Counted from the stretch's first letter, positions 25,408 through 35,203 are shown. The stretch: DNA of 42,009 nucleotides from Psychromarinibacter halotolerans (GCF_029168315.1 NZ_JARGYD010000015.1:1-42009); one strand, 5' to 3'. A program made the numbers and translations. Notes: generated by a model not told the origin, from the letters alone.

Positions 25408-26067
25408 CTAGAACGGTACCTTGGCCTTGAAGGTCACGCCGACCCCGCCGTCGGGGTGGCGCAGCCGCAGGCTTTCCGAATGCAGCATCAGGCGCGGGAA
25501 CGCGCGTGCCGGGCCTTCGGAATAGAACGGATCGCCAAGGATCGGGTGGCCCAGCGCCTTCATGTGAACCCGCAATTGGTGACTACGGCCGGTGCGCGGC
25601 ATCAGGCGCACGCGCGTGGTCTCCGCGCCATCCGCTTTCTCTAGCCGCATGACGCGCCATTCCGTCTGCGCGGGCTTTCCGTTCTCGTGATCGACCATCT
25701 GCAGCGGGCGGTTCGGCCAGTCGACGATCAGCGGCAGGTCCACCTCTCCCTTCGCTGGCTCCAGCTTTCCCCACACACGCGCGACATAGGTCTTCTTCGT
25801 CTGCCGCTTCTCGAACTGCAGCCCAAGATGCCGCTGGGCGGACGGGGTCAATGCGAAGACCATGACCCCCGACGTGTCGCGGTCCAGCCGGTGCACCAAC
25901 AGCGCCTCTGGGAAGGCGATCTGTACCCGCGACAGCAGGCAATCCGACAGATGCTCGCCCTTGCCGGGGACCGACAGCAGGCCCGAAGGCTTGTCGACCA
26001 CGAGGATCTCGTGATCGGCGTGGATCACCTCCAGCGGGGTGTCGGGCGGATCGTAGACATCGGACAT
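25408..26067 (-). CDS. RluA-family pseudouridine synthase
   Basis: 219 residues. Catalytic Asp62 lies in the family motif HRLDRDTSG. KPSGLLSVPGKG near the N-terminus and the RTGRSHQLRVHM motif also match. Length and motif fit RluA, which makes pseudouridine 746 in 23S rRNA and 32 in some tRNAs, but RluC/D-type relatives are close. There is no S4 domain. The start is the ATG giving MSDVYDPPDTP; the frame extends 12 codons upstream. It converges on hspQ with only 18 bases between. Confidence 0.9.
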   Translation of the reverse strand: MSDVYDPPDTPLEVIHADHEILVVDKPSGLLSVPGKGEHLSDCLLSRVQIAFPEALLVHRLDRDTSGVMVFALTPSAQRHLGLQFEKRQTKKTYVARVWGKLEPAKGEVDLPLIVDWPNRPLQMVDHENGKPAQTEWRVMRLEKADGAETTRVRLMPRTGRSHQLRVHMKALGHPILGDPFYSEGPARAFPRLMLHSESLRLRHPDGGVGVTFKAKVPF

Positions 26068-26118
26068 GCCGCGCGGCCTAGCCTCGCCGGACGCGGGGCG
26101 CAAGGGTGGCGCGGGGTC

Positions 26119-26583
26119 TCAGGCGACGCCGGGCCGCTGGAAGACCGACGTCAGGATGGCCTCCAGCGCGGCGGCGTCGTCCTCGTCGAAGGCGGCGGGG
26201 CGGTCGCTGTCGATGTCCAGCACCGCGATCAGGTCGCCATCGCCGTTGCGCACCGGCAGGACAATCTCGGACCGGGTCGACGAGGCGCAGGCGATGTGGC
26301 CTGGGAACGCGTCGACATCTGGCACAAGCTGCGTTTCGCCGGTGCGCGCCGCCGCGCCGCAGACGCCGCGCGCAAAGGGGATCACAAGGCAGCCGTGGCC
26401 ACCTTGGTAGGGACCGATCTTCAGCATTTCAGGCCCCGTGACGCGGTAGAAGCCGGTCCAGTCGAACCGGTCATCGGCGTGGTGCAATTCGCACGTGACG
26501 GTCGCCATCAGGGCAACCGCATCGGTCTCGCCCTCGGTCAGCGAGCCGATGGTGCGGGCGATGGCGGGATAGTCGATGCGCAT
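26119..26583 (-). CDS. msrC: Free methionine-(R)-sulfoxide reductase (GAF domain)
   Basis: 154 residues forming one GAF domain. Three cysteines, C65, C75 and C99, lie in GCLVIPF, RGVCGAA and FPGHIACAS. Their spacing (10 and 24) equals that of the catalytic Cys84/94/118 of E. coli fRMsr, so this is very probably the active enzyme and not a sensory GAF protein. It reduces free L-methionine-R-sulfoxide with thioredoxin. It lies 51 bases upstream of the RluA-family gene on the same strand and is divergent from the STAS/HATPase pair. Confidence 0.9.
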   Translation of the reverse strand: MRIDYPAIARTIGSLTEGETDAVALMATVTCELHHADDRFDWTGFYRVTGPEMLKIGPYQGGHGCLVIPFARGVCGAAARTGETQLVPDVDAFPGHIACASSTRSEIVLPVRNGDGDLIAVLDIDSDRPAAFDEDDAAALEAILTSVFQRPGVA

Positions 26584-26721
26584 GGCGGGCTCCGTGTTCG
26601 ATGCCGTCTGGGGCGGTGTCCGTCCCAGATATTCGTGGCGCCCCCCAGCGTCCAGAGCGGCGGTCATCGGATGGTAACCATTGCGCCCTAGCCTGCCCAT
26701 GACCGAGCGATGGAGGAACCG

Positions 26722-27066
26722 ATGCAGCTGGAAGCCGAGGACCGGGATGGTGTCCGGATCGTGCGGGCGACGCAGCCACGGCTGGACGCGGTGGTCGCGG
26801 TGCAGTTCAAGGATGCGTTCCGCGATGTGACGGCCGACGCGCAGAACCGTGTCGTGCTGGATCTGTCGGCGGTGGAGTTCCTTGATTCCTCTGGTCTTGG
26901 CGCCATCGTCGCCGCGATGAAACACCTTGCCCCCGACAGGCGGCTGGAACTGGCCGGTCTGGGGCCGATCGTGACCAAGGTGTTCAGCCTGACACGAATG
27001 GACACCGTCTTTGCGATCCATGCCGATGTTGAACAGGCCTTGGCCGCGCCGGCCGATGCCCCCTGA
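26722..27066 (+). CDS. STAS-domain anti-sigma-factor antagonist (RsbV-like)
   Basis: 114 residues, one STAS domain. The phosphorylation motif is VVLDLSAVEFLDSSGLGAIV with candidate serines 56 and 57. RsbV/SpoIIAA-type proteins bind an anti-sigma kinase when unphosphorylated and release its target. The start is ATG with GGAGG about five bases upstream. It overlaps the next gene by 11 bases, so the two are translated as a unit. No sigma factor or PP2C phosphatase is in the window, so what the switch controls is unknown. Confidence 0.9.
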   Translation: MQLEAEDRDGVRIVRATQPRLDAVVAVQFKDAFRDVTADAQNRVVLDLSAVEFLDSSGLGAIVAAMKHLAPDRRLELAGLGPIVTKVFSLTRMDTVFAIHADVEQALAAPADAP

Positions 27067-27532
27067 CCCCCCTGCGGCGCACAAGGACGGCGGCGAGGCA
27101 GGCGCCGTCCCGGGCGGGGCCGTGCAACTGCCCGCGACATTGGCCGATGTGCGCCGCACGTTGGCCGGGCTGACCGACAGGTGGCGCGCCTACGGAATCC
27201 CGCCGGACCTTGCGGACCATGCGGAACTGGTGCTCGCGGAAGTGCTGAATAACGTGGTGGAACACGCGGTGCGCGGCCACCAGAACGCCCGCATCACGGT
27301 GGAATGGGATCAGCGGCCCGGCGGCCTTGATCTGCGGGTGACCGACACGGGAAAGCCGATGCCGGGCGGCGACGCCCCCGCCGGCGACCTGCCCGAGCGG
27401 CCGGATCCGGCCACCGCCCCGTCCGAAGGCGGCTACGGCTGGTTCCTGATCCGAAGCTTAGCGAAAGACTTGTCCTATCGGCGCGTGGACGGGGTGAACG
27501 AGCTGCGGATCAGCCTTGGGACAAACCCCTGA
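27056..27532 (+). CDS. RsbW-like ATP-binding anti-sigma kinase (HATPase_c_2)
   Basis: 158 residues. A GHKL ATPase domain carries the N-box ELVLAEVLNNVVEHA, the G1 box VTDTGKPMP and a G2-like GGYGWFLIRSLAKDLSY. Serine kinases of this type phosphorylate their STAS partner, encoded immediately upstream with an 11-base overlap, and hold a sigma factor or other output protein. The start ATG (MPPDPPAAHKDGG) lies inside the end of the STAS gene. The roughly 30 Pro/Gly/Ala-rich residues at the N-terminus are low complexity. Confidence 0.88.
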   Translation: MPPDPPAAHKDGGEAGAVPGGAVQLPATLADVRRTLAGLTDRWRAYGIPPDLADHAELVLAEVLNNVVEHAVRGHQNARITVEWDQRPGGLDLRVTDTGKPMPGGDAPAGDLPERPDPATAPSEGGYGWFLIRSLAKDLSYRRVDGVNELRISLGTNP

Positions 27533-27549
27533 CGCACAGCGCGGCACGC

Positions 27550-27582
27550 CCCCAATCGTTTTCAGTTCGTAAACGATTGGGG
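27550..27582. repeat. Perfect 12-bp inverted repeat after the anti-sigma kinase gene
   Basis: CCCCAATCGTTT (27550-27561) pairs with AAACGATTGGGG (27571-27582) around a 9-base loop, 17 bases after the stop codon. No T-run follows. It may be a Rho-aided terminator. The rest of the 308-base gap to the gamma-glutamyltransferase gene holds no convincing gene. Confidence 0.65.
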
Positions 27583-27840
27583 CGAATGCATGGCGACAGT
27601 ATCGGAATCGCCGCCAAATGACCCGGCGGCAGTCACATCGCGGCCCGCAACCGGCGGGATAACAGGGGCATAGCTGAATGGCTAAGCCCGGCAGGGTGCG
27701 CACCATTGCCCCCACCCAGTGTGCCCTGTCGGGACCGTTCAGACACTGCCCTTATTCCGGGCAGCCCGGCCCACGGTTTCCGGTTCCAGACCTGCGCACG
27801 ACGCAGTAGGCTTCCGCCAAAATCCGGAAAGGCCCCCAGC

Positions 27841-29436
<1,596 letters not shown>

Positions 29437-29446
29437 GGAGACGACC

Positions 29447-29842
29447 ATGCCGATCCGCCCCGTGAAGGACCTTGTCGCCGAGGCGAAGGCGCGCATCACG
29501 ACCCTGTCCCCCGCAGAGGCGCAGGCCCGCGCCGACGCGGGAACGGCGTTGCTGGTCGACATCCGGGACATCCGCGAACTGGCCCGCGAAGGGCGCGTGC
29601 CCGGCGCGTTCCATGCGCCGCGCGGAATGCTGGAGTTCTGGATCGACCCAAGCTCGCCCTATCACAAGCCGGAACTGGCGGGCGACCGCACGCTGATCCT
29701 GTTCTGCGCCAGCGCGTGGCGGTCTGCCCTGTCGGCAGATGCGCTTCAATCGTACGGCATGACCAATGTCGCCGAGATCGCCGGCGGCTTCTCGGCATGG
29801 TGCGACGCCGGCCTGCCAGTGGACCGCGACGACGCGGTTTGA
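29447..29842 (+). CDS. Rhodanese-like domain protein
   Basis: 131 residues, single rhodanese domain. The active-site Cys is in LILFCASAWRSALSA, with VDIRDIRELAREGRVPGAFHAPRG upstream and IAGGFSAWCDAGLPV at the end. It would transfer sulfane sulphur between thiols. AAGGAG (29435-29440) precedes ATG and overlaps the ggt stop region, so the two genes form an operon. That suggests a role with glutathione-derived persulphide or cysteine turnover, an inference from context. Confidence 0.9.
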   Translation: MPIRPVKDLVAEAKARITTLSPAEAQARADAGTALLVDIRDIRELAREGRVPGAFHAPRGMLEFWIDPSSPYHKPELAGDRTLILFCASAWRSALSADALQSYGMTNVAEIAGGFSAWCDAGLPVDRDDAV

Positions 29843-29961
29843 CATGCGACAGTTGGGCGCCACATCGCCCAAACAGACCCGATGCGGCAGCGCGGCGACT
29901 TGCGTATGTCCCGGAATTGGCGCTTACTTTCCGCAGACGCGCAGTCGATGGAGGATGAATA

Positions 29962-30993
29962 ATGGCCAGTGACGATCTAGAGAATGCCAGTCGTCCCCTG
30001 ACCTTGCGCGACGTGTCCGAGGCGTCGGGCGTCAGCGAGATGACCGTCAGCCGCGTGCTGCGCAACCGCGGAGACGTCTCTGCCGCCACGCGCGAGAAGG
30101 TGCTGGAAGCGGCACGCGCGCTTGGTTACGTGCCCAACAAGATCGCCGGGGCGCTGGCGTCGCAGCGCGTCAACCTTGTCGCGGTCATCGTGCCCTCGCT
30201 TCAGAACCTCGTCTTTCCAGAGGTGCTGGCCGGCATATCGGAAGTTCTGGACCAGACCCATTTCCAGCCGGTCTATGGCGTCACCAACTACAAGCCTGAG
30301 CGTGAAGAGAAGGTGCTGTACGAGATGCTGTCGTGGCGTCCGTCCGGCGTGATCATCGCGGGGCTGGAACATTCCGACGCCAGCCGCGCGATGCTGAAAT
30401 CCGCGGGCATCCCGATTGTCGAGATCATGGACACCGACGGCGAGCCCATCGACTCGGTCGTCGGCATCTCTCACCGCCGCGCCGGACGCGAGATGGCGCA
30501 GGCCATCGTAAAGCAGGGCTATCGCAAGATCGGCTTCCTCGGGACCAAGATGCCGCTGGACCACCGGGCCCGCAAACGGTTCGAGGGCTTCACGCAGGCG
30601 CTTGCCAAGGAAGGCATCGAGATCCACGACCGCGAGTTCTACGAAGGCGGATCGGCGCTTTTGAAGGGGCGCGAGATGACCGAGACGATCCTGAAGCGGT
30701 CGCCCGATCTGGAATTCCTGTATTATTCGAACGACATGATCGCCGCTGGCGGCTTGCTGTACTGTCTGGACAACGACATCGACGTTCCGGGCCGGGTCGG
30801 ACTGGCGGGGTTCAACGGCGTCGAATTGCTGGAAGGTCTGCCGGTGAAGCTGGCCACGATGGACGCCTGCCGCGCCGAAATCGGCCGCGAGGCGGCCCGC
30901 ATCATCGCCCGGCGTGCCAGCGGCGAAGAGGGCGGTGGCGAGAAGGTTGTGCTGACGCCAACAATCGATCTGGGCGCGACACTCAAACGCTGA
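29962..30993 (+). CDS. LacI-family transcriptional regulator
   Basis: 343 residues. The N-terminal HTH (about 14-35) reads TLRDVSEASGVSEMTVSRVLR, one residue over the LacI consensus in spacing, and the hinge helix follows (VPNKIAGALASQRVNLVAVIVP). A periplasmic-binding-fold effector domain fills the rest, with YYSNDMIAAGGL and GLAGFNG near the C-terminus as in gluconate-type GntR. No sugar genes are adjacent, so it may act on distant targets. The GCGC-centred boxes at pckA are one candidate. Confidence 0.92.
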   Translation: MASDDLENASRPLTLRDVSEASGVSEMTVSRVLRNRGDVSAATREKVLEAARALGYVPNKIAGALASQRVNLVAVIVPSLQNLVFPEVLAGISEVLDQTHFQPVYGVTNYKPEREEKVLYEMLSWRPSGVIIAGLEHSDASRAMLKSAGIPIVEIMDTDGEPIDSVVGISHRRAGREMAQAIVKQGYRKIGFLGTKMPLDHRARKRFEGFTQALAKEGIEIHDREFYEGGSALLKGREMTETILKRSPDLEFLYYSNDMIAAGGLLYCLDNDIDVPGRVGLAGFNGVELLEGLPVKLATMDACRAEIGREAARIIARRASGEEGGGEKVVLTPTIDLGATLKR

Positions 30994-30996
30994 CCC

Positions 30997-31012
30997 GCGC
31001 GGCGCGCCGCGC
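30997..31012. repeat. Perfect 16-bp GC palindrome after the LacI gene
   Basis: GCGCGGCG followed by its reverse complement CGCCGCGC, starting four bases after the stop codon. Possibly part of a Rho-independent stem without a T-run; in GC-rich DNA it may also be chance. Confidence 0.4.
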
Positions 31013-31098
31013 ACGACCGGCGTGCACAGTGGACAACCTTGCGTCCAGCCTGTTAATGCCCCGCGACAGCGCGCGGTCACAGCAGTTCGGGGCGTATC

Positions 31099-31818
31099 AT
31101 GCCGGCGGTTTCGGTCGTCATTCCCATGAAGAACGAAGAGGGCAACATCGGCCCTCTGGTCACGGCCATTTCGGCCGCCTGTTCCGTGCTGCCCGATTAC
31201 GAGATCATCGTGGTCGACGACGGGTCGACCGACGCCACCGCGGACCGCGCGAAAGAACTGATGGCCGACCATCCGGTTCGCCTGGTGCAGCACGCCACGT
31301 CTGGCGGGCAAAGCGCGGCGGTTCATTCCGGGGTTTTGGCGGCGCGGTCGCCGATCGTGTGCACGCTGGACGGCGACGGCCAGAACCCGCCCGAAGAGCT
31401 GGCCAAGCTCTGGGTCCCGCTGATGGAGGACGCCGCCGTCGGGCTTGTGGCCGGGCAGCGGGTCCAGCGGCAGGATACATGGTCCAAGCGCGTGGCGTCG
31501 CAACTTGCGAACCGCATCCGCCGCTGGGCGCTGAAGGACGGTACCCGCGACACCGGCTGCGGCCTGAAAGGCTTTCGACGCGAGGCGTTCCTGCGCCTTC
31601 CCTACTTCGACCACATGCACCGCTATCTTCCGGCGCTGTTCACACGCGACGGCTGGGACATCCGGCTGGTTGACGTTGCGCACCGTGAACGACAATCGGG
31701 CACATCGAACTATAGTAACCTTCAGCGCGCGCTGGTCGGGATCTACGACCTGATCGGGGTCGCCTGGCTGATCCGCCGCCGCAAGAAGGCCGAACCGCAA
31801 GAGGCAACGCGCCCATGA
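31099..31818 (+). CDS. Family 2 glycosyltransferase (dolichol-phosphate-mannose synthase/ArnC-like)
   Basis: 239 residues without the C-terminal membrane pair of full ArnC. GT-A motifs are VSVVIPMKNEEGNIGPLV, EIIVVDDGSTD and the metal-binding LDGDGQNPPEEL. It probably moves a sugar from a nucleotide donor to undecaprenyl phosphate. The stop overlaps the LAB_N start (ATGA, 4 bases). With the GT39 gene after it, the set forms a donor-synthesis plus transfer cassette for envelope glycolipid modification. The sugar is unknown. Confidence 0.9.
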   Translation: MPAVSVVIPMKNEEGNIGPLVTAISAACSVLPDYEIIVVDDGSTDATADRAKELMADHPVRLVQHATSGGQSAAVHSGVLAARSPIVCTLDGDGQNPPEELAKLWVPLMEDAAVGLVAGQRVQRQDTWSKRVASQLANRIRRWALKDGTRDTGCGLKGFRREAFLRLPYFDHMHRYLPALFTRDGWDIRLVDVAHRERQSGTSNYSNLQRALVGIYDLIGVAWLIRRRKKAEPQEATRP

Positions 31819-32129
31819 ACGAAACGATGCAGACGCTGTTTTCCTGGCTGCACGTCGACACCCTGACGGAATTCTGGTGGGTGGTCTTCGGGCTGGCCGG
31901 ACAGTTGCTGTTCACCTGCCGGTTCCTTGTCCAATGGATCGCGTCCGAACGCGAACGCCGCTCGGTGATCCCGATCGCGTTCTGGTATTTCTCGCTTGGC
32001 GGCGGGCTGGTCCTGTTCACATACGCGCTGTACCGCGCGGATCCCGTGTTCGTGCTGGGCCAGTCGCTGGGCGTCGTGATCTATGCGCGGAACCTGTGGC
32101 TGATCCATGCGGAGAAACGCGGTGTCTGA
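31815..32129 (+). CDS. LAB_N domain small membrane protein (lipid-A biosynthesis N-terminal domain)
   Basis: 104 residues, about three membrane segments. Family motifs are GQLLFTCRFLVQWIASERE, SVIPIAFWYFSLGGG and DPVFVLGQSLGVVIYARNLWL. The domain is found fused to some LpxB proteins and as stand-alone ORFs beside glycosyltransferases; its biochemical role is not settled. A flippase-like or partner function for undecaprenyl-phosphate-sugar is a guess from the neighbours. It overlaps both flanking genes. Confidence 0.9.
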   Translation: MNETMQTLFSWLHVDTLTEFWWVVFGLAGQLLFTCRFLVQWIASERERRSVIPIAFWYFSLGGGLVLFTYALYRADPVFVLGQSLGVVIYARNLWLIHAEKRGV

Positions 32130-33561
32130 CGCCCGCAGGTGGCTGAAGCCCGCCGCGGCGGGGGTCCTTGCCATCACCTTTGTGCGCGTTGTCCTTCTGG
32201 CGGTGAATGGCACCGACCTGTTCGTGGACGAGGCGCAATACTGGCTGTGGAGCCAGGAGATGGCGCTTGGCTACTATTCCAAGCCGCCGCTGATTGGCTG
32301 GGTGATCGGCCTGTTCACCGTGTTTTCCGACGCGACCTTTTGGGTCCGTCTGCCCGCGCCGCTGTTCCACGGCGCGACGGCGATGATCCTTGGCGCCATT
32401 GCCGACCGGCTGTTCGGCGCGCGGGCCGCCGTCGTCACCGCATTGGCCTATGTCACCCTGCCGATGGTCGCGCTGGCGAGCCTGCTGATTTCCACCGACA
32501 CGATCATGTTCCCCTTCCTGGCGGGGGCGCTGGCGATGTACCTGCGCGTGCTCGACACGCAGGACCGCAAGGCGGCGGCGCTGACCGGATTGCTGCTGGG
32601 GCTGGCGTTCCTTGGGAAATACGCGGCGATCTATTATCCGATCTGCGCCGTGCTGGCCGCCGTCGTCTTCCACGAGGCGCGCCCCACCCGCCGCAACGTC
32701 GGGATAATCATGGGCGTCTTCGTCCTTGTGATCTCTCCGAACCTGCTGTGGAACTTGCTGAACGGGTTCTCGACGGTCTCTCATACGCTGGACAACGCCG
32801 ACTGGGTCCGCGATCCGGGCAGCCGCGCCAGCCTGAACTTCAGCGGCTTGTTCGAATTCTTCGCGTCGCAGTTCATCGTGTTCGGGCCGGTCCTGTTCAC
32901 GGCGCTGCTGATCATCGCCGCCCGCGCCCGCAAGCGGTCGCCCGTCGTGCAGTTCCTGCTGATCTTCGCGCTGCCGATCCTTGCCATCGTCTGCGTGCAG
33001 GCGCTTCTTAGCCGCGCTTATGCGAACTGGGCCGCCGCCACCTATATCGCGGGCCTGCTGGTCGCCGTGCCGTGGCTGCTGCGCCGTCACCGCGCGTGGC
33101 TGGTCGCGTCCTTCGCGATCAACGGGTTCTTCTGCGTGCTTCTGCCAGTCGCCAGCGTGATCCCGACCAGCTTCACCTGGAACGGTGAGCAACTTCTATC
33201 GCGTTATCTAGGCCGGGCCGAGATGAGTGAAACCATCATCGACATCGCGGGCGACCTTGGCGTCGATGCCATCGTCGCATCGAACCGCGATATCCTTGCC
33301 GACCTGTTCTATACCGGACGCGACGCGGGCATTCGCATGTTCGCCGTCCCACCAGAGGGTCGCGCGCCGCATCACTATGCGCTGAAATACCCGTATCGCG
33401 CGGATGGCGGCGACGTGCTGCTGGTTCTGCCGCGCGGGTCCGAACCGCCCTGCCCTGCCGAAGCGATGGACCTTGCCGAAATGGCCCCCACGGACGGCGC
33501 CTATCGCAACCACCCGCAAGAGCTGTACCTGATTCCCGGCCTTTGCATCGCGATGCCGTAA
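32122..33561 (+). CDS. GT39/PMT_2 (ArnT-like) membrane glycosyltransferase
   Basis: 479 residues, about ten or more membrane helices. The N-terminal catalytic loop FVDEAQYWLWSQEMALGYYSKPPLIGW contains the acidic residues and KPP typical of ArnT/RgtB-type enzymes, which transfer sugars from polyprenyl-phosphate carriers to lipid A or other envelope acceptors at the periplasmic face. GTG at 32122 is preferred: GGAGAAA lies about five bases upstream and the start overlaps the LAB_N stop. ATG at 32107 would add five residues. Last gene of the cassette. Confidence 0.88.
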   Translation: MSDARRWLKPAAAGVLAITFVRVVLLAVNGTDLFVDEAQYWLWSQEMALGYYSKPPLIGWVIGLFTVFSDATFWVRLPAPLFHGATAMILGAIADRLFGARAAVVTALAYVTLPMVALASLLISTDTIMFPFLAGALAMYLRVLDTQDRKAAALTGLLLGLAFLGKYAAIYYPICAVLAAVVFHEARPTRRNVGIIMGVFVLVISPNLLWNLLNGFSTVSHTLDNADWVRDPGSRASLNFSGLFEFFASQFIVFGPVLFTALLIIAARARKRSPVVQFLLIFALPILAIVCVQALLSRAYANWAAATYIAGLLVAVPWLLRRHRAWLVASFAINGFFCVLLPVASVIPTSFTWNGEQLLSRYLGRAEMSETIIDIAGDLGVDAIVASNRDILADLFYTGRDAGIRMFAVPPEGRAPHHYALKYPYRADGGDVLLVLPRGSEPPCPAEAMDLAEMAPTDGAYRNHPQELYLIPGLCIAMP

Positions 33562-33570
33562 GGCACGCGG

Positions 33571-33969
33571 CTATAGGAAGTCCTCTTCGACCTCTGAGAC
33601 GTCGACGCCCAGCTTTTCCAGACCGGATTCAAGGTAGTCGGGCAGCATCGGAATCCCCAGCAGGTAATCCGACGTCGGGCCCGTACGCTCGTTAACGGCG
33701 GTCTGCACGGCTTCGTCCCATTCCTCGGGCTCGAACGTCTCGCGGCCGATCCACATGATCGCGACAAGCTCGGCCTGCTGGTCCTTGGGCAGGTTCTCGA
33801 TGAACTCGCGCACCTCGGTTTCGGTGGCATCGCCGCGGCGCATCTCGAGGATCGCGTCGGAATCGATCGAGTCGCCCGGGCTGTCCCAGCGACCGACCTT
33901 CGCGTCCAACTCGCGGGCGCGGAAGATCACATGCGCCACGCGGCGCGCGGAAATCTGCACTTCAGCCAT
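33571..33969 (-). CDS. DUF3775 family protein
   Basis: 132 residues, acidic, soluble, no signal peptide. Blocks seen are ISARRVAHVIFRARELDAKVG, EFIENLPKDQQAELVAIMWIGRE and the C-terminal TSDYLLGIPMLPDYLESGLEKLG, which match my memory of DUF3775 in Rhodobacterales. Function is unknown. It converges on the GT39 gene with nine bases between. It is preceded by 114 bases without features and then the ureohydrolase gene on the same strand. Confidence 0.8.
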   Translation of the reverse strand: MAEVQISARRVAHVIFRARELDAKVGRWDSPGDSIDSDAILEMRRGDATETEVREFIENLPKDQQAELVAIMWIGRETFEPEEWDEAVQTAVNERTGPTSDYLLGIPMLPDYLESGLEKLGVDVSEVEEDFL

Positions 33970-34083
33970 CTCAAGGGCTCCTTTCGTCCGGCCAACACTC
34001 GGACAGGTGTCGGGGTTCCACCATGATCTGGCGCAAAACGGGGCTTGTCCATCCCCCAGCCCCCCGCACGATTTCGTGCGCGG

Positions 34084-35040
34084 TCAGCCTTTGCCGGTCA
34101 TCGCGCACAGCATCTCGAACATGATCGACACGCCCAGAAACGCCGTGCCGCCGGACGCGTCGAAGGGCGGCGACACCTCGACAAGGTCGGCCCCCGCGAT
34201 GTCCACGCCCGCCAGTTCCCGCGCAACGCACAGCGCCTGAAAGGAATTGGGGCCCCCGACCTCGGGGGTGCCGGTGCCGGGGGCGAAGGCCGGGTCGACG
34301 AAGTCGATGTCATAGCTGACATAGGTGGGCCGACCGCCCGCCACCTCGCGCGCCTCGGCCATCACGTCCGGGATGCCACGGGCGAAGAATTCCTCGATCT
34401 CGACAAGGCGGACGCCGTTGGCGCGGGCAAAATCCTTGTCTTCGGTATCGTAGGCAGTGCCGCGAATGCCGATCTGGATCACCCGTTTCGGATCAAGCAA
34501 ACCTTCCTCGACCGCGCGCCGGAAGGGGGTGCCATGGGTGTACATCTGGCCACCGAAATACGAGTGGAAGAAATCCGTGTGGCTGTCGAAGTGGATCATG
34601 CCCAACGGTCCGTCCTTCGCCAGCGCGCGCAGGATCGGCAGGCTGGACAGGTGGTCGCCGCCTGCGGTCAGCGGACGGATGCCCGCGACTTTCACCTGTT
34701 CGTAGAACGCCGTGATCCGCGCCATGCTGTCGGCGATGTCCGCCGGGTTCGGCGCGACGTCGCCCAAATCGGCGCAGTTCACCACCTCGAAAGGGCGAAC
34801 CCCGGTCGCCCCGTTCTCGGCCCGGATCATCGTGGACGCGTCGCGCAACTGACGTGGGCCGTGACGCGGGCCGGGCCGGTTGGTGGTGCCGCTGTCCCAA
34901 GGCACCCCGATGACGCCGATGTCGACATCCGCGAAGCGGTCGTGTCCCGGCGGCACGACCGGCAGCCGCATAAAGCTGGGCACCCCGGCGAAACGGGGCA
35001 GTTCCAGACCCGACACGGGGTGAAAGAAAGGGTCGGACAT
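34084..35040 (-). CDS. Ureohydrolase family protein, agmatinase-like
   Basis: 318 residues with the complete di-manganese site of the arginase/agmatinase fold: GGDHLSSLP, HFDSHTDFF (D-x-H-x-D) and SYDIDFVDPAFAPGTGTPEVGG. It hydrolyses a guanidino compound to urea and an amine. Agmatine is the default guess, but guanidinobutyrate, guanidinopropionate and free guanidine hydrolases share these motifs. The ATG giving MSDPFFHP is preceded by AGGAGAC; the open frame further upstream is not coding. No polyamine or carboxylase genes are near. Its name would be speB if agmatinase. Confidence 0.87.
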   Translation of the reverse strand: MSDPFFHPVSGLELPRFAGVPSFMRLPVVPPGHDRFADVDIGVIGVPWDSGTTNRPGPRHGPRQLRDASTMIRAENGATGVRPFEVVNCADLGDVAPNPADIADSMARITAFYEQVKVAGIRPLTAGGDHLSSLPILRALAKDGPLGMIHFDSHTDFFHSYFGGQMYTHGTPFRRAVEEGLLDPKRVIQIGIRGTAYDTEDKDFARANGVRLVEIEEFFARGIPDVMAEAREVAGGRPTYVSYDIDFVDPAFAPGTGTPEVGGPNSFQALCVARELAGVDIAGADLVEVSPPFDASGGTAFLGVSIMFEMLCAMTGKG

Positions 35041-35129
35041 CGCGGTCTCCTGTGGTCGGTCGGTGGCAGGGTAGCACGCCCCACCCGGCCCGCAACGCAA
35101 TGCGCTGACCAAGCGGACGTCACATTCTT

Positions 35130-35170
35130 TCGGAGTTTCAAATTTTTTTCGCGTCGCGTGAAACTTCCGA
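35130..35170. repeat. Inverted repeat upstream of the ureohydrolase gene
   Basis: TCGGA-GTTTCA (35130-35140) pairs with TGAAAC-T-TCCGA (35159-35170), 11 base pairs with a one-base bulge; the loop holds a T-run (AATTTTTTTCGCG). It is 90 bases upstream of the minus-strand gene and just before the putative plus-strand RNA. It could be an operator or a leader structure. Confidence 0.5.
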
Positions 35171-35203
35171 CAAACCATTACGTGGATTTAGGTAATCCGG
35201 CTC

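Noticed and set aside
27664..27712. Possible tRNA: GGGGCATAGCTGAATGGC with closing TGCCCC
   Set aside because: Only about 49 bases between the closing arms, no anticodon arm and no TTCGAATC-like T-loop, so it is not a functional tRNA.
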